Below, one piece after another: positions 1 through 4,924 of a stretch of DNA of 5,444 nucleotides; positions within the stretch are counted from its first letter, which is position 1, and every line of letters starts with the position of its first letter. The notes under the pieces were generated by a model, which saw only the letters and a program-made list of their open reading frames with translations, did not search any database and had not been told where the DNA came from. A program made the position numbers and the translations under genes. This DNA is from Bacillota bacterium. Its GTDB lineage: Bacteria > Bacillota > Limnochordia > Darwinibacteriales > Darwinibacteriaceae. The stretch lies in contig JAAZLB010000201.1 in the NCBI GenBank assembly GCA_012799535.1, forward strand, positions 1-5,444, written 5' to 3'.

Positions 1-11
1 AAAGGAAATAG

Positions 12-40
12 TTGACAGGGTGGGCTTTTAAGAATACACT
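12..40 (+). promoter_or_regulatory. Sigma-A type promoter of the dehydrogenase pair
   Basis: A perfect -35 box TTGACA (12-17) is followed by a 17-base spacer and a -10 box TACACT (35-40; 4 of 6 to TATAAT). Transcription would start near base 47, leaving a leader of about 70 bases before the first dehydrogenase. A weak imperfect dyad (ATAC 34-37 with GTAT 48-51) flanks the start region. The same two hexamers with the same spacer recur at 4764-4792. The call rests on sequence match only. Confidence 0.7.
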
Positions 41-118
41 TAACATGGTATCTTTAATTTATTTTTGTCCAAAACTTTGTACGGATGAAAAATAAACTAT
101 GAGAACGGAGGGTTTAAA

Positions 119-1132
119 ATGATCAAAGTGGGCTTGATTGGCGCCGGTACCATGGGTAGAGTACACTCTGCCGCTTATGGACGCTTAGCCAATGCTCAGT
201 TAACCACAATTTGTGATTTGCGCCCCGAAAAGGCGCAAAAATTGGCAGGTCCTGGGGTCAAGGTAGTGACAGATTACCGTGAGATTCTAGAGGATCCTGA
301 AATTGATGTAGTAGATGTTTGTCTTCCTACTTACTTACACAAGGAAGTTGTGCTCGAAGCTGCGGCTGCAGGAAAGCACGTTTTCTGTGAAAAACCAATA
401 GCCTTGAGTATCGAAGATGCAAAGGACATGGTGAAAGCTTGTGAACAAGCTAATGTAAAATTAGGGGTGGGGCAGGTTGTCCGCTTTTTCCCCGATTACG
501 CAAAGGTTCGGGATCTTCTAGCCACTGGACGCATTGGTGATCCTAAAGTAATTAGAACTAGTCGCGGTGGATCTTTCCCCCGGTGGTCAGAGGATAATTG
601 GTACGGAGACTACACCAAAAGTGGTGGACCCATTGTGGATTTAATCATTCATGATTTTGATTGGTTACTATGGTTATTTGGCCCAGTCAAACGGGTCTTT
701 GCCAAGAGTGTAGGTAAGCAAGAAACCCCTGATGGAGAGTTACTAGATCACGCCTTGGTCACTTTGCGGTTTGAGAACGGCATAATCGCCCATCTAGAAG
801 GAAGTTGGGCTCAACCTGTAGGCACACCCTTTTCTACTTCCTTCGAAATTGCTGGAACAAAAGGTCTATATGAATATTCCAAGGAACAGGCCACTCCTTT
901 GTTGCTAAGAACTGCTCAAGGGGAAGAAATGGCTCAGTTTGTGCCAGAAAGTCCTTTGGCGTTGGAACCATATACTGCTCAGTTAAAGGCATTTATTGAG
1001 GCAGTAGTTGAGGATACAGAGGTACCTGTGCCAGGTCAAGAGGCAATCGTTGCCTTAGAAGTGGCTTTAGCAGCTCGCCGAGCTGCAGAAACTGGAGAAG
1101 TAGTGTGGTTAGGAGGTGAGCAGAATGATTAG
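119..1132 (+). CDS. Gfo/Idh/MocA family NAD(P)-dependent oxidoreductase
   Basis: This 337-residue cytoplasmic dehydrogenase is of the glucose-fructose oxidoreductase / inositol dehydrogenase / MocA family, which oxidises or reduces a hydroxyl or keto group of a sugar, sugar acid or cyclitol with NAD(P). The N-terminal Rossmann fold starts at once, with the canonical dinucleotide loop GAGTMG (residues 8-13) and the first acidic position at D33. The family signature CEKP is at 90-93 with catalytic K92. The C-terminal alpha/beta substrate domain holds D174 and H178 in GGPIVDLIIHDFDW, with the spacing of the Lys/Asp/His triad of myo-inositol 2-dehydrogenase (IolG). Length is typical. The start at 119 is supported by GGAGGG at 107-112, six bases upstream. 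It overlaps the next gene by 8 bases, so the two are very likely one transcript from the promoter at 12-40. The substrate cannot be read from sequence: an inositol, glucose-type sugar or keto-sugar is possible. The family is certain, the specificity is not. Confidence 0.93.
   Translation: MIKVGLIGAGTMGRVHSAAYGRLANAQLTTICDLRPEKAQKLAGPGVKVVTDYREILEDPEIDVVDVCLPTYLHKEVVLEAAAAGKHVFCEKPIALSIEDAKDMVKACEQANVKLGVGQVVRFFPDYAKVRDLLATGRIGDPKVIRTSRGGSFPRWSEDNWYGDYTKSGGPIVDLIIHDFDWLLWLFGPVKRVFAKSVGKQETPDGELLDHALVTLRFENGIIAHLEGSWAQPVGTPFSTSFEIAGTKGLYEYSKEQATPLLLRTAQGEEMAQFVPESPLALEPYTAQLKAFIEAVVEDTEVPVPGQEAIVALEVALAARRAAETGEVVWLGGEQND
1111..1119 (+). promoter_or_regulatory. Start-deciding ribosome binding site inside the upstream gene
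   Basis: AGGAGGTGA is a nine-base perfect complement of the 16S rRNA anti-Shine-Dalgarno tail. It lies inside the last codons of the upstream dehydrogenase. It points to ATG at 1125 (8 bases after AGGAGG) as the true start of the second dehydrogenase. The in-frame GTG at 1116 lies within the site itself and so cannot be the start. With the 8-base overlap, this suggests translational coupling. Confidence 0.85.
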
Positions 1133-2105
1133 AGTTGGTTTGATTAGTTTAGCCCATATGCACGGACTTAGTTATGGCCGGGCATTGCAATCCATGTCTG
1201 ATGCGGAGTTTGTTGGCATTTATGACCGGGACGTAGAACGTCGGGATAAGTATGCCAAGGAGTTTGGGGTCACTAGCTTTGCAACTCTAGAAGCTCTTTT
1301 AGAAGAAGTAGATGCAGTAATGATCTGCTCTGAAAATGCATTACACGCCGAATATACCTTGGCTGCCGCCAAAGCGGGCAAACATGTACTTTGTGAAAAG
1401 CCTCTTGCTACAAACTTAGATGATGCTCACAAGATGGTCCAGGTTTGTCAAGAGCAGGGAGTGATCTTACAAACTGCTTTTCCCATTCGTTTTTCTACTC
1501 CTGTGGTGCGGGCTAAAGAGATCATTGATAGTGGGGCTATCGGCAAGATCGTTGCCATTAATGGTACCAATCACGGTAAAATGCCTCCTGGGTGGTTTTT
1601 AGATCAAGAATTAGCCGGTGGCGGTGCGGTCTTTGACCATACGGTCCATGTGACAGATATTATGCGTTGGTATTTAGGTAGTGAAGTTAAGGAAGTTTAT
1701 GCAGAAGTAGATACTGCCTTACACGAAAACATTAATATTGATGATGTGGGTATGCTGACCATGGAATTTGAAGATGGTACTATTGCCACTTTAGATCCTA
1801 GCTGGTCTAGGCCTAAGACCTTCCCTACCTGGGGTGATGTTACACTTAAGGTAATTGGAACCAAGGGAACTTTGCATGTGGATGCCTTTGCTCAAGCGGG
1901 TGAAGTATTCTCCGATGAAGTAGGTCATAGCCAGTATTATTTCTGGGGTGATGATGCAGATCGGGCTATGGTAGAAGATTTCGTGGCTTGCATTCGAGAG
2001 CACAAGGAACCACGGGCTAGTGGTTTAGATGGATTAAGAGCTACAGAAGTGGCCCTTGCCGCCTACGAGGCAGCCCGGCAACTCAAACCCATTAAACTCA
2101 GATAA
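1125..2105 (+). CDS. Gfo/Idh/MocA family oxidoreductase, second paralogue with atypical nucleotide loop
   Basis: This 326-residue protein is a diverged paralogue of its upstream neighbour and begins MIRVGLISLAHMHG. The CEKP signature is at residues 90-93 (K92 catalytic), the same position as in the neighbour. The active-site Asp/His pair is D171 and H175 in GGGAVFDHTVHVTD, so the Lys-Asp-His catalytic set is kept. The usual GxGxxG loop is replaced by SLAHMHG (residues 8-14). From memory, a subgroup of the family has a similar 'hMHxxSYxxAL' N-terminus, so this is likely a subfamily trait and not decay. A longer reading from GTG at 1116 would add three residues but is excluded by the ribosome binding site. 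The gene ends 17 bases before a strong terminator. Pairs of such enzymes often act on successive or opposite redox steps of one sugar. That this pair does so is inference. Substrate and cofactor preference are unknown. Confidence 0.92.
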   Translation: MIRVGLISLAHMHGLSYGRALQSMSDAEFVGIYDRDVERRDKYAKEFGVTSFATLEALLEEVDAVMICSENALHAEYTLAAAKAGKHVLCEKPLATNLDDAHKMVQVCQEQGVILQTAFPIRFSTPVVRAKEIIDSGAIGKIVAINGTNHGKMPPGWFLDQELAGGGAVFDHTVHVTDIMRWYLGSEVKEVYAEVDTALHENINIDDVGMLTMEFEDGTIATLDPSWSRPKTFPTWGDVTLKVIGTKGTLHVDAFAQAGEVFSDEVGHSQYYFWGDDADRAMVEDFVACIREHKEPRASGLDGLRATEVALAAYEAARQLKPIKLR

Positions 2106-2122
2106 GCAGAGTACAGAAAAAG

Positions 2123-2151
2123 AAAACGCGTTCCTTCTGGAGCGCGTTTTT
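2123..2151. terminator. Bidirectional intrinsic terminator between convergent genes
   Basis: The arms 2123-2134 (AAAACGCGTTCC) and 2139-2150 (GGAGCGCGTTTT) pair over 12 bp with one G-T wobble, around the loop TTCT. On the plus strand the stem is followed by a run of five T (2147-2151). On the minus strand it is followed by an interrupted U tract (complement of 2126-2116), the stronger of the two. It ends the dehydrogenase pair and the regulator gene. The regulator's stop codon (2150-2152) overlaps the base of the stem. Confidence 0.92.
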
Positions 2152-3415
2152 AGTCTACAATTCGGTAATCATCAACTCGGTCCCGATCTTCCTCTGTTGT
2201 GAGGACATCCACGTAATCTAAGAACTCAGAAAAAACTAGGGTACTAGCGCCTACAATCTTAACACGATCTTTTAATTGACTAGGTATAATCGTGTAAGTC
2301 CGTTGGCCGTGAAAGGGTAGGACCCGCTGACGTACAGACTGGCGTACCCGTTCTAAACCCAATGGATGGAGGGCTTCCATGGTGGATCCTCCTAAAATCA
2401 CCGCGGCAGGATCGAACATGTTGATCAGATTAGCCACCCCAATTGCTAAATAGTCAAGGCAATCATTGGTGATGGAAAGGGCCACAGGGTCCCCATCTTT
2501 GGCCGCAAGCACAATGGGCTCTAAGGTGATCTGGGCAGGAGAGCCCTTATGGTATGTAGATATTTTGGTTTTGGCCCCAATAGCTAGCATCTGAATTGCC
2601 CTGCTAAGTATGGCTGGTTCTGCCGCCATTACTCCCAAACATCCTCTGTTTCCACATTTGCAGGGGGCACCAGCAGGTTCTACTGTGGTGTGTCCGAATT
2701 CGCCTGCACTCCCAGAAGCACCACTGTAGATGCGGTTATCTATAATGATTCCGGCACCAATACCTGTTTCTACCGAGACATAAATTAAATCACTAATTTT
2801 TTGACCAGCGCCCATCAGTTTTTCTCCGAGGGCGGCGGCATTCATGTCGTTATCAATCCGAATCGGCAGAGAAAAATTCTGTTCCAAAGCGTCATACAGG
2901 GGTACATCGGTAAAGCCAAGGCTTGACGAGTAAAGAATATTCTTTTGGTCCCGGTCCAACAGTCCTGGGGTAGCCACTCCAATTCCTAAGATATTGTGTT
3001 CTAGGTTTTTGCTAGCATGGAGAATTTGCTGAGTATAGTCCACTATGTCTTGCAAAAACACTTGTTTATTGCTCAAATCAGGGGTGTAGCTATTGGTGAT
3101 TAGGGAGTTACCATCAAGATCTAAAAGGGCAACAGTAGTTTTTTGTACTCCAATATCCACTCCGATAGCTAGGCGGGAGGTGGGTTGAAACTCCAAGAGA
3201 ATGGGGCGCCTGCCACCACTAGATTCTCCTGTTCCAATTTCGGCTACCAAGCCTTCCTGTAGTAATTCTTCCACTAAGACAGAGACAGTAGTAGGACTAA
3301 GCTTGGTAGTTTTCACTAGCTCAGCCCTAGAAATGGGCCCCTGGGCCCGGATATGTTTAAGCAAGGTGCCAATATTCATTTGTTTAATTATCTTGGCGTG
3401 AGCGTTTCTCCGCAT
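2150..3415 (-). CDS. ROK-family winged-helix transcriptional regulator (NagC/XylR/Mlc type)
   Basis: This 421-residue sugar-responsive repressor has an N-terminal winged helix-turn-helix (about 12-75; recognition region AELVKTTKLSPTTVSVLVEE) joined to a ROK sugar-kinase fold (about 81-400). The zinc site is intact: H242, C252, C254 and C259, with the same spacing as E. coli Mlc. The sugar-pocket residues N189, D190 (catalytic Asp position), E239 and H242 are kept. Two positions depart from active ROK kinases. The phosphate loop, normally GGTK, reads GVQK (89-92). The glutamate that normally ends CxCGxxGCxE is G261. The first argues for a regulator without kinase activity; the second suggests a changed effector. 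The start chosen is ATG 3415, with AGGAGG nine bases upstream. A TTG at 3451 would add 12 residues but lies upstream of that site. It follows the phosphodiesterase gene by 76 bases on the same strand and faces the dehydrogenase pair. Targets and effector are unknown; flanking promoters are the natural candidates. Confidence 0.92.
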   Translation of the reverse strand: MRRNAHAKIIKQMNIGTLLKHIRAQGPISRAELVKTTKLSPTTVSVLVEELLQEGLVAEIGTGESSGGRRPILLEFQPTSRLAIGVDIGVQKTTVALLDLDGNSLITNSYTPDLSNKQVFLQDIVDYTQQILHASKNLEHNILGIGVATPGLLDRDQKNILYSSSLGFTDVPLYDALEQNFSLPIRIDNDMNAAALGEKLMGAGQKISDLIYVSVETGIGAGIIIDNRIYSGASGSAGEFGHTTVEPAGAPCKCGNRGCLGVMAAEPAILSRAIQMLAIGAKTKISTYHKGSPAQITLEPIVLAAKDGDPVALSITNDCLDYLAIGVANLINMFDPAAVILGGSTMEALHPLGLERVRQSVRQRVLPFHGQRTYTIIPSQLKDRVKIVGASTLVFSEFLDYVDVLTTEEDRDRVDDYRIVD

Positions 3416-3423
3416 GGGCTGAA

Positions 3424-3430
3424 CCCTCCT
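3424..3430 (-). promoter_or_regulatory. Ribosome binding site that fixes the ROK regulator start
   Basis: On the minus strand AGGAGGG lies 8 bases before ATG 3415. It is downstream of the alternative in-frame TTG at 3451, which has no good purine tract of its own, so the shorter 421-residue protein is preferred. Confidence 0.8.
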
Positions 3431-3449
3431 ATAATATGGTAATTCTCTC

Positions 3450-3487
3450 AAGGCGGTGAAATTCCTGTTCCCCTTAAGTATCGCCTT
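3450..3487. repeat. Inverted repeat between phosphodiesterase and ROK genes
   Basis: AAGGCGGT (3450-3457) and ATCGCCTT (3480-3487) form an 8-base inverted repeat with one G-T wobble and a 22-base centre. It occupies most of the 76-base gap between the two minus-strand genes. No T run follows it on the minus strand, so it is not a typical terminator. It could be an operator, an RNA processing or attenuation hairpin, or chance. Confidence 0.4.
3455..3467 (+). repeat. Copy 1 of a GGTGAAAT(T)CCTG motif
   Basis: GGTGAAATTCCTG lies in the ROK upstream gap, starting inside the left arm of the inverted repeat. A near-identical GGTGAAATCCTG, differing by one missing T, is at 4863-4874 in the phosphodiesterase upstream region. 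It lies on the same strand relative to both minus-strand genes. It may be a shared regulator site, but the evidence is two copies only. Confidence 0.3.
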
Positions 3488-3491
3488 GGGC

Positions 3492-4709
3492 CTATAATCC
3501 TAGGATACTCCTCCAGTTAAGGAGAGATGCAGGGACTGCCCCTTGCAGGATCTCTCCATCCATGTGTTCAGGAGTTTCCAAACCGAGTAGATGCAAGATG
3601 GTGGGGGCAATGTCGACTGTGTTAGCTCTCCCCTGGACTTCTCCTTCTCGGATACCTGCACCACTTAGAAATAACGTGGTATGTTGGGTTTCAGGAACTC
3701 CGTGTATCCCTCCGCCACTACCACTGGAGAGGACATAACCTGGTCTTGGTGCCACCACCATATCACCGACTGCGTAGGGATCCGCATGTTTGTCTACTAA
3801 CTCATCTTTGGTGAAGACGTCTGTGTTAGGGATAGCCTTAAGGAAGGCGAGTAGTTCATCATATCTAGTCTGGTCTAAGCGCCCTTCCCGGATATACAAA
3901 AAGATGCTTCCGGCGGTAATAGCCACTAAATCGGTGCTCGGACGAATCTGTTGGTTTGTTGTAGCTACAGAAAAGCCCGCCCGTTTTAGATCTTCTAGCA
4001 ACTTTGGAGTCGTTTCGGGGAGAGAATTCTCAATCATACTATGATCAGAAGCTACGATGAAGGTGGTGCCCTCAAGTTTACCTTGCTTTGCTAGGTAGTC
4101 TATTATTTCCCCTATGTCTGCATCGGTCTTACTTAACACCTCTTGCATGTTGTAGGGTCCGCGACGATGTCCTTGAGTATCCACATTCATGTCTAAGTAA
4201 ATGATCAAATCCGGGTCATGGGTTTCTAAGGCATCTATAAAGTTGGCGGGACCGTGCTCCTTATAAGAAATTGCTTGGCGACCTTCTAAGAGAAAGTGGG
4301 CTAATTCTACTGTGACTAAGTTATGTTCCGCTAGGATTTCTGGAAGGGTAGGTACCTGAATATCCCGTAAAGGGCTTCTGAGGCGATCGATGGAGCGATC
4401 ATAACGACTATTGTTAGGAATTCCCGTTTTATTTGGATAGGCACCAGTCAAGATGGAGGTATGGTTAGCGGTAGTATTTGCTGGAAACACTCCTTGGGCT
4501 CTAGCATACCAAACGCCCTCGTTCGAGAGTTTTCGTAAATTTGGTAAGTCGTACATGGCCATATAATGCGGACTAAAACTATCTAAGAGTATTAAGACTA
4601 CCCGATCCGACTGGCGGGTTTTGGCACTAGCATGTCCAATGAAAGGACCTATGTTTGTGAGTAGAAGAATGGTCAATAGGCTAAGTAAGATTGTAGTTTC
4701 TAATTTCAT
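3492..4709 (-). CDS. Exported alkaline-phosphatase-superfamily phosphodiesterase / nucleotide pyrophosphatase-like protein
   Basis: This 405-residue predicted extracytoplasmic metalloenzyme is of the type I phosphodiesterase/nucleotide pyrophosphatase branch (Pfam PF01663). It has a hydrophobic N-terminal segment (about 5-25) with a possible signal-peptidase site after ASA (27-29); no lipobox or LPxTG anchor is visible. The two-zinc site appears complete: D43 in ILLDSFSPH, nucleophile T79 with N82 in FPANTTANHTSILTG, D177 and H181 in NVDTQGHRRGP, D222 and H223 in VASDHSM, and H336 in GGGIHG. The C-terminal NTVDIAPTILHLLGL (363-377) is the usual closing strand and helix of the superfamily. The start at 4709 has AGAAGGAG seven bases upstream. 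Family members cleave phosphodiesters, pyrophosphates or phosphomonoesters, and the substrate here cannot be told. It is divergent from the PHP gene and probably co-transcribed with the ROK regulator, which suggests sugar-linked control. Fold and catalysis are well supported; substrate is open. Confidence 0.9.
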   Translation of the reverse strand: MKLETTILLSLLTILLLTNIGPFIGHASAKTRQSDRVVLILLDSFSPHYMAMYDLPNLRKLSNEGVWYARAQGVFPANTTANHTSILTGAYPNKTGIPNNSRYDRSIDRLRSPLRDIQVPTLPEILAEHNLVTVELAHFLLEGRQAISYKEHGPANFIDALETHDPDLIIYLDMNVDTQGHRRGPYNMQEVLSKTDADIGEIIDYLAKQGKLEGTTFIVASDHSMIENSLPETTPKLLEDLKRAGFSVATTNQQIRPSTDLVAITAGSIFLYIREGRLDQTRYDELLAFLKAIPNTDVFTKDELVDKHADPYAVGDMVVAPRPGYVLSSGSGGGIHGVPETQHTTLFLSGAGIREGEVQGRANTVDIAPTILHLLGLETPEHMDGEILQGAVPASLLNWRSILGL

Positions 4710-4763
4710 GGAGATACTCCTTCTGTGATGTTTGTTTGTTATCCAAAGAATGCCCTGGCTAAA

Positions 4764-4792
4764 TTGACAACCAACCGCAGGGTTGTTACACT
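4764..4792 (+). promoter_or_regulatory. Sigma-A type promoter of the PHP gene
   Basis: Consensus -35 TTGACA (4764-4769), a 17-base spacer and -10 TACACT (4787-4792) are identical in both hexamers and in spacing to the promoter at 12-40. The predicted start near 4799 leaves a leader of about 125 bases before the PHP gene at 4925. Inverted repeats cover both hexamers, so repression by a dyad-binding protein is likely. Confidence 0.7.
4765..4788. promoter_or_regulatory. Operator-like dyad over -35 to -10
   Basis: TGACAACC (4765-4772) and GGTTGTTA (4781-4788) are inverted repeats matching at 7 of 8 positions, centred on 8 bases in the promoter spacer. An inner CAACC/GGTTG pair (4772-4776, 4781-4785) gives an alternative tight dyad. 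The left arm overlaps the -35 box and the right arm reaches the -10 box, the classic place for a repressor operator. The binding protein is not identifiable from sequence; the adjacent ROK regulator is a candidate. Confidence 0.5.
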
Positions 4793-4800
4793 AAATGTAA
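4786..4800. promoter_or_regulatory. Second dyad over the -10 box and transcription start
   Basis: TTACA (4786-4790) and TGTAA (4796-4800) form a perfect 5-base inverted repeat around CTAAA. It covers the -10 hexamer and the predicted start of the PHP promoter and overlaps the end of the larger dyad by three bases. It is short, so it may be part of one compound operator or chance. Confidence 0.35.
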
Positions 4801-4924
4801 ATATATTGCCAGAATCTCTGTTAACTTAGTTTTGATTGCGTATAAAGTATTCTGCTTAGGTTGGTGAAATCCTGCCAGAAAGCTAGGGTTTTATCGGCAT
4901 AAGAAGAGAGGAAGGAAGTTTAGT
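4799..4924 (+). other. Leader of the PHP gene with possible hairpins
   Basis: This non-coding stretch of about 125 bases runs from the predicted start to the PHP start codon. Two weak hairpins can be drawn. CAGAAT (4810-4815) can pair with ATTCTG (4849-4854). TGCC (4873-4876) can pair with GGCA (4896-4899), with an inner AAAGC/GTTTT stem around TAGG, just before the ribosome binding site. I recognise no known riboswitch consensus and no T-run terminator. The region also serves the divergent phosphodiesterase gene, for which I found only a weak candidate promoter on the minus strand (TTCACC, 18 bases, TATACG; about 4838-4867). Confidence 0.35.
4863..4874 (+). repeat. Copy 2 of the GGTGAAAT(T)CCTG motif
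   Basis: GGTGAAATCCTG lies about 150 bases upstream of the phosphodiesterase start and 50 bases upstream of the PHP start. It matches the copy at 3455-3467 apart from one missing T. It overlaps the -35 part of the weak minus-strand promoter candidate. Confidence 0.3.

Noticed and set aside
1116..1124. GTG start for the second dehydrogenase
   Set aside because: The GTG is part of the AGGAGGTGA ribosome binding site itself; ATG 1125 is correctly spaced and begins the Rossmann strand directly.
1791..2003. 70-codon minus-strand open frame
   Set aside because: It lies wholly opposite a well-supported dehydrogenase, resembles no known family and has no convincing ribosome binding site.
3201..3401. 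66-codon plus-strand open frame
   Set aside because: It is a shadow of the ROK helix-turn-helix coding region on the other strand, with no recognisable protein features.
3416..3451. TTG-initiated longer form of the ROK regulator (12 extra residues)
   Set aside because: The AGGAGG at 3425-3430 lies inside this extension and points to ATG 3415 with ideal spacing; ROK regulators commonly begin just before the winged helix, as the ATG form does.
3431..3462. Possible ROK promoter (TTCACC, 18 bases, TATTAT on the minus strand)
   Set aside because: The predicted start would fall at or within the ribosome binding site, leaving no usable leader; co-transcription with the phosphodiesterase gene or a promoter further upstream is more likely.
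3790..4044. 84-codon plus-strand open frame
   Set aside because: It lies opposite the phosphodiesterase coding region and has a low-complexity, unrecognisable product.
4807..4880. Direct repeat TGCCAGAA at 4807-4814 and 4873-4880
   Set aside because: An eight-base repeat within about 200 bases is not rare by chance, and it has no clear relation to promoter elements.
4863..4899. Possible cobalamin-type or cyclic-di-GMP-type riboswitch suggested by GGTGAAATCC and GAAAGCTAGGG
   Set aside because: The rest of the conserved cores (B12 box, GEMM helices and tetraloop receptor) could not be found, so the resemblance is limited to short strings.
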